NCBI RefSeq assembly: GCF_002531935.1
Contig: NZ_NWSV01000009.1
Span: 62,001 to 126,000, forward strand
Length of the DNA stretch: 64,000 nucleotides
Source: Rhizobium chutanense
GTDB taxonomy: Bacteria > Pseudomonadota > Alphaproteobacteria > Rhizobiales > Rhizobiaceae
Reading direction: 5' to 3'
Shown here: piece by piece, positions 42,746 to 53,020 of the stretch
How the letters are laid out: every line of letters begins with the position of its first letter
Position numbering within the stretch: the stretch's first letter is position 1
Notes under the pieces: generated by a model
Told to the model about the DNA's origin: nothing
Seen by the model: only the letters and a program-made list of their open reading frames with translations
The model's database searches: none
Position numbers and translations under genes: made by a program

Positions 42746-42753
42746 ATGGTTAA
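42746..42753. promoter_or_regulatory. Possible CtrA half-site
   Basis: ATGGTTAA is the complement of TTAACCAT, the motif associated with CtrA in rhizobia. It lies 93 bases upstream of the Wzz-like start. A single short match can occur by chance. Confidence 0.25.
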
Positions 42754-42834
42754 CCGAGCCGGCAAGAAATGAGAGCATTGCTCATCTCTTAATTTTACGC
42801 AAACCCGCAGCACAGTTTTGCTGAATTGTTCGAT

Positions 42835-43674
42835 TCAGCTCGCCTTCTTGTGGCTCGACGGCGGCTGCAGCACGGTTGGGTGTTCTTCCGGATGGCTGAG
42901 AATTCTTTCCCGCCGTTGGAAGCGATAGCGCAGCACATGGTAGAGAAAGACCGGGATGCCGATGATGTAACGGCGCCAGAGCCGGGCCGGCTCCTGGATC
43001 AGGCGATAGGCCCATTCCATGCGCATCATCCGCACCGTCTTCGGCGCACGCGGAACGGCGCCGGAGACGAAGTCGAAGAGCGCGCCGACGGTCAGCACCA
43101 GGCGCGCATGATCGGCGCGGATGTGGTCGTGAACCCATTTCTCCTGCAGCGGCGTCCCCATGCCGACGATCAGGATATCAACCTTCTGCCGCTCGAGCTC
43201 CTCGATGACGAGAGAGGGATCGTCCTTGTCGAAATAACCGTCGGAAATGACGACGAATTCATGCCAGGGCGTATGCTTGCGGAAATTTTCCGCCGCTGCC
43301 TCGACAACCGAACGCGTGCCGCCGACGAGGCCGATGCGACGCGGGGCCTCCATGAAGGTGAGGAAGGCCGGCACGAAATCGGTGCCGTTCAGGTTGGCGG
43401 GAAACGGCGAACCATGAGCGATCTGCGACGCGATGTTCAGGCCGATGCCATCCGGCAGCACCAGATTGTGCGACATGATTCGGTAATATTCGTCGTCGCG
43501 AAGCGCGGTCAGCATATTGTGGGCATTGACGAAGCAAACCACGGTCTGGCCGACGGGAATGGAGGCCAGCTCGTTGATGAAAACGAGGGCGTCGTCCCAG
43601 CCGAGGTCGCAGACCGGCAGATCGAAGATCGTCCGCCGCGATGCGAGCACCGCGAAGTTTGCAATCAGATTCAT
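42835..43674 (-). CDS. WecG/TagA/CpsF-family glycosyltransferase
   Basis: A 279-residue GT26-family enzyme, which adds a sugar to lipid-linked intermediates of surface polysaccharides. Typical stretches are CFVNAHNMLTALRD, LVLPDGIGLNIASQ and DILIVGMGTPLQEKWVHDH, with the family's TVGALFDFVSG. The ATG at 43674 has a perfect AGGAGG 7 bases upstream; a longer ORF upstream is rejected. It is transcribed just before the Wzz-like gene, with 181 bases between them. The acceptor and sugar are unknown. Confidence 0.88.
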   Translation of the reverse strand: MNLIANFAVLASRRTIFDLPVCDLGWDDALVFINELASIPVGQTVVCFVNAHNMLTALRDDEYYRIMSHNLVLPDGIGLNIASQIAHGSPFPANLNGTDFVPAFLTFMEAPRRIGLVGGTRSVVEAAAENFRKHTPWHEFVVISDGYFDKDDPSLVIEELERQKVDILIVGMGTPLQEKWVHDHIRADHARLVLTVGALFDFVSGAVPRAPKTVRMMRMEWAYRLIQEPARLWRRYIIGIPVFLYHVLRYRFQRRERILSHPEEHPTVLQPPSSHKKAS

Positions 43675-43989
43675 TCCAACCTCCTGCCGAGGATGCTTCA
43701 TCCGCCCGACATCCCGGAAAACAAGCCCACACTTCCCGCATCGGCGCTCCCGGAACCCGGAAGCGGCACGTGCCAAGCTGTGGCACCTGATATAACAGGA
43801 CGGTTTCAAACAACCCTTAGGAAAATTCCTTGGATTTCCATGCGCGCATAAGTAGTTTATTAACCACATCAGCCAACAGCAAACGGCGCCCTGCGGCGCC
43901 GCTTATCTCGATGATAGGATGGGATGAATGCATGCCGCCCGGAAGCGTCAGCGGCTCCGGGATAACGACATGCCTAAAAACAACGCGCT
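43675..43989. other. Intergenic region with hairpins
   Basis: It holds no gene. A perfect hairpin GTGCCA-AGCTG-TGGCAC (about 43770-43787) and a hairpin GGCGCC-CTGC-GGCGCC (43886-43901) are present. The second may end the flagellar transcript coming from 43990. A TTAACCAC sequence at 43861 resembles a CtrA half-site. Confidence 0.45.
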
Positions 43990-44529
43990 TTAGTGAGCGG
44001 CCGGTGCCGGCGCATCGCCGGCCGGTGCGGTCTCGACGATCTTGACGGGTGTGTTCACCTTCTTCGGCTGCCCGGCGGAGCTTTCCTTGACATCTTCCTT
44101 GGAGAGATAGTCGAGCTGCTCCAGCATCACGTCGGCGACATATTCGCCGCCGAGCCGCTCGTTCATGCCCTTCTTGATCTCATCGCGGAAGGCCTTCGGA
44201 TCGAAGGATTTGATGTGGGCGATATCGACCATCTTGTTGCCGACGAGCAGGCTGAAAAGCTCGTCCGTCGTCATCTCGGCCAGCGGCAGCGTCACACCCT
44301 TCAACATCTCCTTGTTCATCATGAAGGAAACGCGGCCAAGGAAATAGCCGGTGATCGCGCCGTCGCCGATGATCGGCACCGTGATCGTTTCACCCTTCAC
44401 CAGTTCGAGCGCGTTCTGCTTGGAATCCGTCGCAGCAGGCGCCGGCGCGGTCGCCAGGTACACCGAGAAATAGACCGATGCCAAGGTGATGGCGCAAACC
44501 CAGACGCCGGTGAGGACGAGCTTGATCAT
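43990..44529 (-). CDS. Uncharacterised membrane-anchored protein at the end of the flagellar operon
   Basis: A 179-residue protein with one N-terminal anchor (residues 4-26, LVLTGVWVCAITLASVYFSVYL) and an otherwise periplasmic, soluble domain, ending in a Pro/Ala-rich tail. Its start overlaps the previous gene's stop by one base (TGATG), so translation is coupled. Its place as the last gene in the flagellar cluster suggests a motility-related envelope role. The family is not recognised. Confidence 0.82.
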   Translation of the reverse strand: MIKLVLTGVWVCAITLASVYFSVYLATAPAPAATDSKQNALELVKGETITVPIIGDGAITGYFLGRVSFMMNKEMLKGVTLPLAEMTTDELFSLLVGNKMVDIAHIKSFDPKAFRDEIKKGMNERLGGEYVADVMLEQLDYLSKEDVKESSAGQPKKVNTPVKIVETAPAGDAPAPAAH

Positions 44530-44894
44530 CAGTTACCACGCGCGGCGAATTGTTCCTGGGAATAGGTACCGTCGGCATCGGCGTCCTGAACGGCGTTCTT
44601 CAGCAGGTCGGCGACAGCGCGAACCGCTTCGAGATGCGCCTCGACCCGGCGGGCATTGAGAACCAGCTTCTTCTTCAGGCCGTGCAGCTGATCGAGATGG
44701 GTAGCGGCAAGCTCGGCCGGATCGGTGTCACGGAAAAGCATCGACAGCTCGTAGAGGCAGCGGCTCTTGTGCGCATTGGAGACCTTGAGATCGAACTGCG
44801 GATCGCTGCCGATCCGGGTGTTCTCATTGTCGATGATCATTTCGAGGCGTCCGAGAACGGATTTGATCCTGTATTCGTTCGAAACTATTTCCAT
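44529..44894 (-). CDS. Small helical protein in the flagellar cluster (FlgN-like candidate)
   Basis: A 121-residue, soluble, mainly helical protein without membrane segment. Its size, charge and position beside FlgJ-like and FliJ-like genes resemble an export chaperone such as FlgN, but I see no defining motif. It lies 11 bases after the flgJ-like stop and overlaps the next gene by one base. Function unknown. Confidence 0.78.
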   Translation of the reverse strand: MEIVSNEYRIKSVLGRLEMIIDNENTRIGSDPQFDLKVSNAHKSRCLYELSMLFRDTDPAELAATHLDQLHGLKKKLVLNARRVEAHLEAVRAVADLLKNAVQDADADGTYSQEQFAARGN

Positions 44895-44905
44895 GGTACC
44901 CTCGG

Positions 44906-45469
44906 TTATGCGTCGCTTGCCGACTTGGCGTCGGCGGTCGGCGTGCCAAATGTCTTGCGCTGGAAGTCGTCGATCATGCTGAGTGCAGTATTGCGGTCAC
45001 GATCATCGGTTGTGGCATTGGCGATCTTGCCTTCCTGCCGGCGCAGCTGCTCGCTGTACATCTGCTTGGCGATGCCGATGCCATCACCCTTGGCCATGGT
45101 GTTGCCGAGCTGTTCGGCCATCATGCCTTTCCAGATATCGCCGGTCGCGCCCTTGCCGTAGACGTCTTCGCTTTCGCTCGGCAGCATGGACTTGACGAAA
45201 TTCTGCAGAACCATGGCCTCGAATTTCCGGTAGCTTTCCGGCACTTCCTCGGCCTTGGTGCGGTTCTGGATGTTATTGACGCCGCTCTTCTGGCCGATAT
45301 GGTCGAGAATATCGACCGTATTGGAGAAGCCCTTGCCGTTTTCGGCGAGGCTCGTTGCGGCAAAGGCCGCACGATTTGCCTTCAATTTTTCCTGGGCCGC
45401 CTGAACCTCCATGGGGTCGGCGGCTTTGACAACGTCCAGGACGAGGTCACTGGGGGGCGAAATAGCCAC
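44906..45469 (-). CDS. flgJ: Rod-binding protein, FlgJ N-terminal type
   Basis: A 187-residue protein with the rod-binding core of FlgJ (YRKFEAMVLQNFVKSMLPSESEDVYGKGATGDIWKGMMAEQLGNTMAKG). The muramidase domain of enterobacterial FlgJ is missing, as is normal in alphaproteobacteria; a separate transglycosylase gene lies at 55429-56007. I take the GTG at 45469 because AGAGGA lies 6 bases upstream and the longer reading would overlap the neighbouring gene. Confidence 0.82.
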   Translation of the reverse strand: MAISPPSDLVLDVVKAADPMEVQAAQEKLKANRAAFAATSLAENGKGFSNTVDILDHIGQKSGVNNIQNRTKAEEVPESYRKFEAMVLQNFVKSMLPSESEDVYGKGATGDIWKGMMAEQLGNTMAKGDGIGIAKQMYSEQLRRQEGKIANATTDDRDRNTALSMIDDFQRKTFGTPTADAKSASDA

Positions 45470-45500
45470 GTTACAATCCTCTAATTTAAGATCGTAACGA

Positions 45501-45914
45501 CTATGGGTTTCGAAGCTTGCTGGAGGCTGGTGTTGCGAATTGTTGATCGATGACATCGTAGACGGCGTTGTCATCGGCCTCGCGGCGCTCGGCCTCGAGG
45601 GCGTCGTTCATGCTTTCTTCGAAACGATCGCCCTTGGCGCGCTCGCGCGCCAGCCGCATCTCGTGGATCTCCTGCATACCGGTCAACTGCTTGTCCTTGA
45701 TGGAAAGCCGGCCGAATCGATCCGCATAATTCTGCGAGAAGGCGTGGTGGACCGGATCCATCGAGCCGAGCGCGAGGATGACGTCGTCCATCGCCGCATT
45801 GACCTCGACGCGCTGGCGGCTGGTTTCGGCCAGGTCGTTCTCGGCCATCCTTTCGAGATGCCGCTGCACCAAGAGCAGTCGCTTGAGTTTCTGGGAGCGG
45901 TTCTTTTCGACCAT
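45501..45914 (-). CDS. FliJ-like flagellar export protein
   Basis: A 137-residue, strongly charged, coiled-coil protein (MVEKNRSQKLKRLLLVQRHLE...) with the size and helical hairpin character of FliJ, the stalk-like factor of the flagellar export ATPase. GAGGCGG precedes the ATG at 45914. It starts 8 bases after fliR. The assignment rests on shape and position rather than a clear motif. Confidence 0.7.
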   Translation of the reverse strand: MVEKNRSQKLKRLLLVQRHLERMAENDLAETSRQRVEVNAAMDDVILALGSMDPVHHAFSQNYADRFGRLSIKDKQLTGMQEIHEMRLARERAKGDRFEESMNDALEAERREADDNAVYDVIDQQFATPASSKLRNP

Positions 45915-45921
45915 ATCCGCC

Positions 45922-46674
45922 TCATCGCCCGATATAGATCGAGCCGAAGGACTGGCCGAACTGGCTGACCATCGCCGCAATCGAGAAGTAGATCAGGAAG
46001 AGCCCGCCCATCAGCAGATAGGGCGTGGAGATGAAGTAGACGGGGATCTGCGGCGCCAGCTTGTTGATGAAGCCGATCGAGACGTTGAAGATCATGCCGT
46101 AGATCAGAAACGGGCTCGACAGCCGCAGCATGATGTAGGTGGTCTGCTCCAGCGTGTCGGTAAAGGAGATCAGCGTCGCGCGCATCTGCGTCAGGCCGCC
46201 GAAGGGCATGGTGGTGTAGGAATCGATCAGCGCCCGGAAGACGATGTGATGGAAATCCATCATGAAGAGAATCATGATGCCGGCAAAGGTGATGAAGCCG
46301 GACAGACTGCTCTCCGGCGTGTCTTCGATGATGTCGGCCGAACCCGGCTGGGTGTAGCCGACCATCGTGGCAAGGATCGTCGCAGCGAACTGCATGCCGA
46401 GCGTGTAGATCCGTGCCAGCAAGCCGTACATCACGCCGACCAGCGATTCGCTGAAAATCAGGCCGATATAGGTTGGCGAACCCGTGTGGACAGCCGGGTA
46501 GACCGTGTCCCACAGCAGCGGCATGACCGCAATCGAGAGTGCACCGGCGATGAAGACGCGCAGCTGTTCGGGCACGCGCGCCGAGGAAAAACCCGGAAGA
46601 ACCAGCACACATCCACCGATCCGGCAGAAAACCAGGAACAGCGCGAGAACGGTCCCTTGCGGGTCTGTTATCAT
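45922..46674 (-). CDS. fliR: Flagellar export apparatus protein FliR
   Basis: A 250-residue integral membrane protein with about six helices, part of the FliPQR export gate. The N-terminus [30 protein letters not shown] and the central [14 protein letters not shown] stretch are diagnostic. Its start overlaps the flhA stop by 4 bases. The order flhA-fliR with fliQ upstream places three export-gate components together. Confidence 0.94.
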   Translation of the reverse strand: MITDPQGTVLALFLVFCRIGGCVLVLPGFSSARVPEQLRVFIAGALSIAVMPLLWDTVYPAVHTGSPTYIGLIFSESLVGVMYGLLARIYTLGMQFAATILATMVGYTQPGSADIIEDTPESSLSGFITFAGIMILFMMDFHHIVFRALIDSYTTMPFGGLTQMRATLISFTDTLEQTTYIMLRLSSPFLIYGMIFNVSIGFINKLAPQIPVYFISTPYLLMGGLFLIYFSIAAMVSQFGQSFGSIYIGR

Positions 46675-48758
46675 GAAATAGAGCCCAAAATCTTTATCTC
46701 GATGCCCTTGGCCAGTTCGACATGCGACAGGACCGGCAGCGTGGCGAACAGCCGTTCGATGATCATGCGCACATAGGAGCGTGTTTCCGGCGACGTGACA
46801 AGGGCGAATGGCAGGCCGCGGTCCATGAACTCACGGATAACTTTAGTGGCCTGTTCGCTGAACTCCTCGAGGCTGCGCGGATCGATGTCGAATTCGATCA
46901 CTTCGCCCTTGGGGTCGCGCTTCAGCGCCTGGTGGAAGGCGAGATCCCATTTGCTGCCGAGTCTCAGCACGCGCAGCACGCCGTTGTCGGCGAGGTCGCC
47001 GCAAAGCTGCTGGGCCATGCGGATGCGGACATGCTCGACGATCTGTTCCGTCTTCCTGACATGCGGGGCGAGTTCGGCCACCGCTTCGAGGATGAGATGC
47101 AGGTTACGGATCGAGACGCGTTCGGCAAGCAGCAGCTTGAGGACCGCCTGCAGGCCGGAATAAGACATGTGCGACGAGCAGATCTCGTCGGCGAGCTTCT
47201 TGTATTCGGGGTCGAGCCGGTCGATCAGCACCTTGACGTCCTTGTAGGACAGAAGCTGCGGCAGGTTGTTGCGGATGACCTCGCTCATATGGGTCAGCAC
47301 CACGGAGACGTTGTCGATCGGCTGGAAGCCTTCGCGTTTCAGATCGTCGGCGAAGTTTTCGAGGATCGAGACGGCAGGCATGCCGAAAGCGGGTTCGCGA
47401 ATTTCGTCACCTGGAATGCTCGGCCGGCGGCCGGCGCCGGTGACGACGAGGACTTCGCCGACGCGCAGGAGATTGGAGGCGACCGTCGTGCCGTGGATGC
47501 GGATCTGGTAGGACTTCTCGGCGATGGCGATATCGTCGGTCACCTTGATCTCGGGCACGACGAAGCCATATTGCGTGGCGAACTTCTTGCGCATCTTGCC
47601 GACGCGGAAGGCGAGCTCCTGGTGGGCGCCGAGCAGACGCGTCGAGACCATCTTGCCGAGCGCGAGTTCGATCTCGGAGGTGCGCAGCACCGACTTGACC
47701 GAATCCTTTTCCAGCTCCTTGTTCTGGACGACCTTCTTTTCCTCCTGTTCGCGGCGAAGCATGTTTTCCGCCTCGACCTGACGCGGGATGAACCAGGCGC
47801 CGAAGGCGAGAAGACTGCCGAGGATGACGAAGGGGACAAACGGCAGACCCGGCATCAGGGCGAGCACGAACATCAGCACGGCCGACACCGAGAGCGCACG
47901 GGGGTAGCCGCTCAGCTGATTGACGACGGCCTGGTCGGTAGAGCCGGTGGTGCCGCCGCGCGAGACGAGCAGGCCGGCGGCGAGCGAGACGATGAGGGCC
48001 GGCATCTGCGAGACGAGACCGTCGCCGACCGAGAGCTTGACGAAGACGTCGGCCGCTTCGCCGATCGGCATGCCGTGGCGGAAATAGCCGATGATGATGC
48101 CGCCGAAGACGTTGATGGCTGTGATGATGAGGCCGGCGACGGCGTCACCGCGCACGAATTTCGAGGCACCGTCCATCGCACCGAAGAAGGAGCTTTCCTC
48201 TTCGAGTTCCCTGCGCCGGCGCTGGGCTTCCTTCTCGTCGATGATGCCGGCCGAAAGATCGGCGTCGATCGACATCTGCTTGCCGGGGATGGCATCGAGA
48301 GTGAAACGCGCGCCGACTTCGGCGATACGCGTGGCGCCCTTGGTGATGACGATGAAGTTGATGGTGATGAGGATCAGGAAGACGATCAGACCGATGACGA
48401 AGTCGCCGGACATGACAAGGCTTGCAAAACCGGCGATGACGCCGCCCGCCGCATCGTGGCCTTCATTGCCGTGAGACAGGATGACGCGGGTCGTGGCGAT
48501 GTTCAGCGCCAGCCGGGTCATCGTCGCGATCAGCAGAATGGTCGGAAAAGACGAGAAATCGAGCGGCTTCTGGATCCACAGCGCGACCATCAGGATCAGC
48601 ACCGAGAAGGCGATCGAGAAGGCCAGTCCCATATCGATCAGGAATGGCGGGATCGGCAGGAAGAGAATGCAGATGATGCCGATGATGCCGAGGGCGAAAC
48701 CGACATCGCGCAGACTCGGAACGACTTTCGGAAGGGGTATTGCAGGTGGTTGCGCCAT
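46671..48758 (-). CDS. flhA: Flagellar export gate protein FlhA
   Basis: A 695-residue protein with eight N-terminal helices and a large cytoplasmic C-terminal domain that receives chaperone-substrate complexes. The FHIPEP-family signature segment [27 protein letters not shown] is present near residues 185-211. Full length for the family. It overlaps fliR by 4 bases and follows fliQ by 88 bases. Confidence 0.97.
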   Translation of the reverse strand: MAQPPAIPLPKVVPSLRDVGFALGIIGIICILFLPIPPFLIDMGLAFSIAFSVLILMVALWIQKPLDFSSFPTILLIATMTRLALNIATTRVILSHGNEGHDAAGGVIAGFASLVMSGDFVIGLIVFLILITINFIVITKGATRIAEVGARFTLDAIPGKQMSIDADLSAGIIDEKEAQRRRRELEEESSFFGAMDGASKFVRGDAVAGLIITAINVFGGIIIGYFRHGMPIGEAADVFVKLSVGDGLVSQMPALIVSLAAGLLVSRGGTTGSTDQAVVNQLSGYPRALSVSAVLMFVLALMPGLPFVPFVILGSLLAFGAWFIPRQVEAENMLRREQEEKKVVQNKELEKDSVKSVLRTSEIELALGKMVSTRLLGAHQELAFRVGKMRKKFATQYGFVVPEIKVTDDIAIAEKSYQIRIHGTTVASNLLRVGEVLVVTGAGRRPSIPGDEIREPAFGMPAVSILENFADDLKREGFQPIDNVSVVLTHMSEVIRNNLPQLLSYKDVKVLIDRLDPEYKKLADEICSSHMSYSGLQAVLKLLLAERVSIRNLHLILEAVAELAPHVRKTEQIVEHVRIRMAQQLCGDLADNGVLRVLRLGSKWDLAFHQALKRDPKGEVIEFDIDPRSLEEFSEQATKVIREFMDRGLPFALVTSPETRSYVRMIIERLFATLPVLSHVELAKGIEIKILGSIS

Positions 48759-48846
48759 AACTGTTCCGTCTCTTCATGAGAGGAGCGGACATGAGGTCCG
48801 CCAATTCGGATCGAGAATTAAATGGCGAAGCTTGCGCGAAGGTGGC

Positions 48847-49113
48847 TCAGAAGCCCGACTGAATGCGCGAGAAGACGAGATTGGTAAAAATCGAAACCTG
48901 CGAGCCGACGAAAGGCGCGGTGACACCGACCACGACCAGCACGGCGACGATCTTCGGCACGAAGGTCAATGTCGCTTCCTGCACCTGGGTCAACGCCTGG
49001 ATCAAGGCAATAACGAGACCCACCACCATCGCGGCAAGGACGGCGGGACCGGAGGCAATCAGGACGGTCCAGATCGCGGCCTGGAACAGATCCAATGCAT
49101 CAGCTTCATTCAT
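48847..49113 (-). CDS. fliQ: Flagellar export gate protein FliQ
   Basis: An 88-residue protein with two membrane helices (about residues 14-38 and 50-75) and the FliQ pattern ALIQALTQVQEATLTFVPK. Full length. It sits between flgD (90 bases upstream) and flhA. Confidence 0.95.
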   Translation of the reverse strand: MNEADALDLFQAAIWTVLIASGPAVLAAMVVGLVIALIQALTQVQEATLTFVPKIVAVLVVVGVTAPFVGSQVSIFTNLVFSRIQSGF

Positions 49114-49203
49114 CCGAAGGCAACCTCATATCGCCTTGAGGCGGCCCCGCCATATCAGGGCCGCGATTGATTGGTGACCCCTCGACGCATCGGCGCCGCG
49201 GTA

Positions 49204-49650
49204 TCAGGTATCGCTGCTCGTCGTCGTCGTGGTGGTGGTCGGCGCTTCGTTGGAAACAGTGATTCCCGCCTGCACGAGTATCTTACCGCCATCCTCGGTC
49301 GTCGCAATGACACCGTCGGAATAAACTTTGACGGAATCGATGATGCCTTTGACGGTGCCGTCGGCGCTTTCCATGTATTTGCCGACATAGCTGCTGGCCT
49401 GGGTCAGGCTCGAGCTCGCCAGAAGCGTGTCCAGCTTGGTGTTGGTCTGGATCGTCTGCTCGACCTGCGAGAAAGTTGCAAGCTGCGCGACCTGTTCGCT
49501 GGCATCCATCGGACTGGTTGGATCCTGGTTCTTCATCTGGGCGATGAGCAACTGAAGGAAATTGTCGTAGTTGAGCGTTGCCTTCTGGGTAGCACTCGAC
49601 GTGCTCGTCGAGGTCGAGCTCGTCACGCTTGATGTTGCATCTACCGCCAT
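49204..49650 (-). CDS. flgD: Flagellar hook capping protein FlgD
   Basis: A 148-residue protein with Ser/Thr-rich low-complexity ends (residues 7-20 and 137-147). The core ([39 protein letters not shown]) is the conserved FlgD N-terminal region needed for hook assembly. It is much shorter than enterobacterial FlgD (about 230), lacking most of the C-terminal Ig-like part, as in other rhizobia. It overlaps flbT by 10 bases. Confidence 0.93.
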   Translation of the reverse strand: MAVDATSSVTSSTSTSTSSATQKATLNYDNFLQLLIAQMKNQDPTSPMDASEQVAQLATFSQVEQTIQTNTKLDTLLASSSLTQASSYVGKYMESADGTVKGIIDSVKVYSDGVIATTEDGGKILVQAGITVSNEAPTTTTTTTSSDT

Positions 49651-50090
49651 GGTGCAATCTCCCTGCGAATCTGCTCCACCATCGTCGGCGGCATTTCGTG
49701 GTTGTTGAGGATATTGTCTTCGATCGCGTAGAGGCCGCGGATCGCCTTCAGCGCGTCGAAAGCGCGGCCGGTCGAGACGAGCGCATCGATGCGCTTCAGT
49801 TCGGCGAGGATTTCCTCGTTCTTGAAGCAGGCAAGCAGCATGGTGATCGACTTGCGGAACATCGCCGTCGAATGGTCTTTGCCCTCGGGATTGATGAGGA
49901 TCATCTGCGCGATGAAATAGAGCTGGCGCAGCGGCGTGGTGGCGCCTTCCGGCTGGAGGACGTGGTTTTCGAGAAGGAACGTCACATCATTCAGGAATTC
50001 CAGCGCGACCTTGCGGTCAACGCGCAGGACAGCGCCGTTGATGAAGATTCTTTCTCCGGCTTTCAGAGAAATTCGAAGTGTACTTTTCAT
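49641..50090 (-). CDS. flbT: Flagellin synthesis repressor FlbT
   Basis: A 149-residue cytoplasmic protein with the FlbT pattern throughout ([19 protein letters not shown], and [15 protein letters not shown]). In Caulobacter it promotes decay of flagellin mRNA until the hook is complete. It overlaps flaF by 4 bases and flgD by 10, so the three are translationally linked. Confidence 0.94.
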   Translation of the reverse strand: MKSTLRISLKAGERIFINGAVLRVDRKVALEFLNDVTFLLENHVLQPEGATTPLRQLYFIAQMILINPEGKDHSTAMFRKSITMLLACFKNEEILAELKRIDALVSTGRAFDALKAIRGLYAIEDNILNNHEMPPTMVEQIRREIAPWR

Positions 50091-50434
50091 TTAAGTCCAT
50101 CCCTGATGATGGTGGTAACGTCGATGATGCCCTGGTAGTTATTAGACAGACGTTTTCGTATCCTGTCGCATTCCTTCAATATCCAGATCGCAATCGAAAT
50201 GAGGTTCGCCCTCAGCTCGATTTCCAGCTGGTTGTCGGGATGTTTCAGATCCTCAATGAAGCTGATCCACACCCGGCGCGTATAAAACAGGGCTTCGATG
50301 GCTTCCCGACCGTATTTTTCCTTATCGCGCGCCAACGACAGCAGATCTATGGACCGGTCGAGAACCTGCCATTCCCGCTCTTTCGCGTCGGCCACCGAGT
50401 CCTGCATGACTTCGGCATAGGAGAACTGATACAT
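50087..50434 (-). CDS. flaF: Flagellar biosynthesis regulator FlaF
   Basis: A 115-residue protein of the FlaF family ([31 protein letters not shown]). In alphaproteobacteria FlaF counteracts FlbT and is needed for flagellin synthesis. It lies 31 bases after flgL, and overlaps flbT. Confidence 0.94.
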   Translation of the reverse strand: MYQFSYAEVMQDSVADAKEREWQVLDRSIDLLSLARDKEKYGREAIEALFYTRRVWISFIEDLKHPDNQLEIELRANLISIAIWILKECDRIRKRLSNNYQGIIDVTTIIRDGLK

Positions 50435-50465
50435 TCATGCATCCTTCTGTGCGCGCCTTTGATCA

Positions 50466-51512
50466 TCAAAGGTAGTTTACGAGACTCAACTGCTGAATCT
50501 TCGAAACGATTGTGTAAGCCGTTTCAAGCTGCGTTTCCAAAGTCTTGACGAGGGTCGAGGCTTCGTAGGGATCGACGCCCTGGAGATCGACGAGCTTATT
50601 CTTGATAATGTTCGACTGGGCGTCGAGAGCGTCGTTGGACTTCTTGACGCGCTCCTGGGAAAGGCCGAGCTGGCTTGCCTGCGTCACGAGGCCGCTGGTC
50701 GCCTTCGTCGTGTAGCTGATCGCCTGCTTGGAGACCGTGCTCATCGCATCGCTGCTGAGATCCTGGCTGAACAGCGCCGAGGTCATGACCGAGGCAAGCG
50801 CGAAGTAACGCATGCCTTCGGAATTGGCGTTGGTCGAGGATTCGATCACTTCCGAGTTGCTGATGCGGCTCGTCATGTTCTGGCTCGATGCCTGCGACCA
50901 GCCGGTCGTCGGATCGGTCCAGTTCGCTTCGCTGAACATCGGCTCGACCGTCGAGGTTATGAAGGTCTCCATTTCATCGCCGGTCAGATCACTGACGGCC
51001 TTGCCGAGGCCGGTCGCATAGGTGTTCAGCGCAGTGTCGATGTCCGCGCTCGTGGCGGTCGTCTTGTCGCTCAGCGGCTGCACATCCGTATTGATGCCGG
51101 AGAACAGATATTCGCCGTTCACCATGGTATTGGCCGTGTCCATCATGGTGGAGAGCGCGCTGGTCGCCGACTGGACGGCGACGGTGATGCTGCCGGGATC
51201 GTGGCTGCCCTGAAGCGCCGTCAGCTTCGAAACGAGGCCGTCGCCGACGTCTTTCATCTTGGAAAGGCCGAGCTGCGAGGATTCCATGCGCGCGGTGACC
51301 AGCGAATTGCTCGATTTGATCGAGTCGATCCTGTCGACCTCGCGGCTGAAATCCACGCTTCGGGCGGCATTGCCGCCGAGCGAGACACCGATATCCGCGT
51401 AGACTCCCGTCGTTGCTTCCATCGTCGCCTTCGTCATCTGGTTCTGCCCCTGACGGATCGTCAGGCGCATCGCATTCTGAATGGCTGAACTTGAAATAAA
51501 TGAGCTCTTCAT
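50466..51512 (-). CDS. flgL: Flagellar hook-filament junction protein FlgL (HAP3)
   Basis: A 348-residue flagellin-like protein. The N-terminal helix (IQNAMRLTIRQGQNQMTKATMEATTG) and C-terminal helix (PYEASTLVKTLETQLETAYTIVSKIQQLSLVNYL) are the conserved D0/D1 parts. It follows flgK by 3 bases. Confidence 0.92.
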   Translation of the reverse strand: MKSSFISSSAIQNAMRLTIRQGQNQMTKATMEATTGVYADIGVSLGGNAARSVDFSREVDRIDSIKSSNSLVTARMESSQLGLSKMKDVGDGLVSKLTALQGSHDPGSITVAVQSATSALSTMMDTANTMVNGEYLFSGINTDVQPLSDKTTATSADIDTALNTYATGLGKAVSDLTGDEMETFITSTVEPMFSEANWTDPTTGWSQASSQNMTSRISNSEVIESSTNANSEGMRYFALASVMTSALFSQDLSSDAMSTVSKQAISYTTKATSGLVTQASQLGLSQERVKKSNDALDAQSNIIKNKLVDLQGVDPYEASTLVKTLETQLETAYTIVSKIQQLSLVNYL

Positions 51513-51515
51513 GGC

Positions 51516-53003
51516 TTAACTCGCAATATCCAGCAGTGACTTCAACATTTCGTCAACGGCATTAAGGATTTTGGTCGCAGCCTTGTAGGACTGCTCAATG
51601 TCGAGAAGCAGCGTCAGTTCCTCGTCGAGGTTGACGCCCGTCTCGTTGGAATAGGCTTCGTCGGAGCGCGACAGCGCCGCCGAGGTGTTCTCCGCCGCCG
51701 TCGTGGCGTTGCTGCGGTACTGCTCGAGCCAGCCGAGGGAATTCGTGGCATATTCCATGATGCTGACGTTGGAATCGATGCCCGTCGTGGCGTCGAAGCC
51801 GACCGTCGTTCCCGTTGCCGGGTCGAAATCCATGTCGGAGCCCAAGGCATTATAAAGACTATCGAGGTCCGTCGTATAACCGCTGAGGTGAGTCGGATTG
51901 TTGACGACGCCGTCGGCGTTGACGCCGCCATCGCGCAGGCGCATCGGGTCGCCGCCCTGCGAGGTGATGACGGTGCTGCTGACGGTGATGGTCGATGCCA
52001 TGCCGGCAACAGCAGAGCTGCCGGCCTCCACCGTGTCGCCGCTCCAGGTGAAGAGACCGGTCACATAGGTCGGGGTGCCCGAGATGCTCTGCTCTTTGAA
52101 GAGCGAGACCAGGCCGCGAGCGATTTCATCGAGCTGCTTCTGAAAGTTCGGGGCGATCTCGTCACGGACCTGCAGCAGCGACTGAAGGCTCCCCTGGCCC
52201 GTCGCCGTCGATCCGCTGCCGCGCGCAAGCGCGACGCCGTCGATATAGACCGAATTGCCTGATATGGTGGCGTTGTAGGCATCCTTCGCCTGGAACGTCA
52301 CCGTACGCGGGATCGTTTCGAACAGAATCGTCCCGTCAGAGGTGCTCAGCACCATGTCGTTGTTGTCGCGCGTCGTCGCGCTGACGCCGACGATCTGCGA
52401 AATCTGCTTGAGAGCCTTCTCGCGCTCATCCAGAGCGCCGGATGCATCCGTGCCCGAAGCCGTCGCGGTCTTCACCGCATTGTTGGCCGTCTCGAACTGG
52501 CTGAGCAGCGTATTCAGCTTCTCGACGTCGGTGGCGATCTGCTTGTCGGCGTTGGCGCGAACGTCCTGAACGGAAGTCGACGCGTTGTTCAGCGAGTTGG
52601 CGACGTCCTGGGCGGCGGTGATGGCGCCCTGGGCGGCGACGGTGCTGCCCGGCGTCGTGCGGAAGGCCTGAAGTTTCTGCTGGAAAACACCGAGATAGGT
52701 GGATGGCGCCGTTTCGTAGTCGTTGCCACCCACGATCGACTTGAGATCCTCGAGACCGCTGAGCAGGGTCTGCTGGGCGCTGTCCTGAGAGGACGACTTC
52801 AGATACTGGCGCAGCAGGGCATCTTCCTGCGCCCGGTCGATCTTGACGACCTGTGCGCCGTTCAGGGACGTGGTGAGCATCGCCTGCCGGCGCACGTAAT
52901 CCTTGTTGCCGGCATTCGAAATATTGTTCGATACGACACTGCTCTGCGTGCCGGTATTGTTGAATATTCCCTGCGCGGTATTAAGTGCTGACGTGAGCGA
53001 CAT
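51516..53003 (-). CDS. flgK: Flagellar hook-associated protein FlgK (HAP1)
   Basis: A 495-residue secreted junction protein. The N-terminal SLTSALNTAQGIFNNTGTQSSVVSNNISNAGN and the C-terminal NLDEELTLLLDIEQSYKAATKILNAVDEMLKSLL are conserved FlgK ends that form the coiled-coil core. It follows flgE by 36 bases, a gap that contains a duplicated copy of the flgE tail. Confidence 0.93.
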   Translation of the reverse strand: MSLTSALNTAQGIFNNTGTQSSVVSNNISNAGNKDYVRRQAMLTTSLNGAQVVKIDRAQEDALLRQYLKSSSQDSAQQTLLSGLEDLKSIVGGNDYETAPSTYLGVFQQKLQAFRTTPGSTVAAQGAITAAQDVANSLNNASTSVQDVRANADKQIATDVEKLNTLLSQFETANNAVKTATASGTDASGALDEREKALKQISQIVGVSATTRDNNDMVLSTSDGTILFETIPRTVTFQAKDAYNATISGNSVYIDGVALARGSGSTATGQGSLQSLLQVRDEIAPNFQKQLDEIARGLVSLFKEQSISGTPTYVTGLFTWSGDTVEAGSSAVAGMASTITVSSTVITSQGGDPMRLRDGGVNADGVVNNPTHLSGYTTDLDSLYNALGSDMDFDPATGTTVGFDATTGIDSNVSIMEYATNSLGWLEQYRSNATTAAENTSAALSRSDEAYSNETGVNLDEELTLLLDIEQSYKAATKILNAVDEMLKSLLDIAS

Positions 53004-53020
53004 GGCTTACCCGTTACCCT

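Noticed and set aside
46722..48779. 685-codon plus-strand ORF
   Set aside because: Antisense shadow of flhA caused by GC-skewed codon use; no ribosome site and implausible composition.
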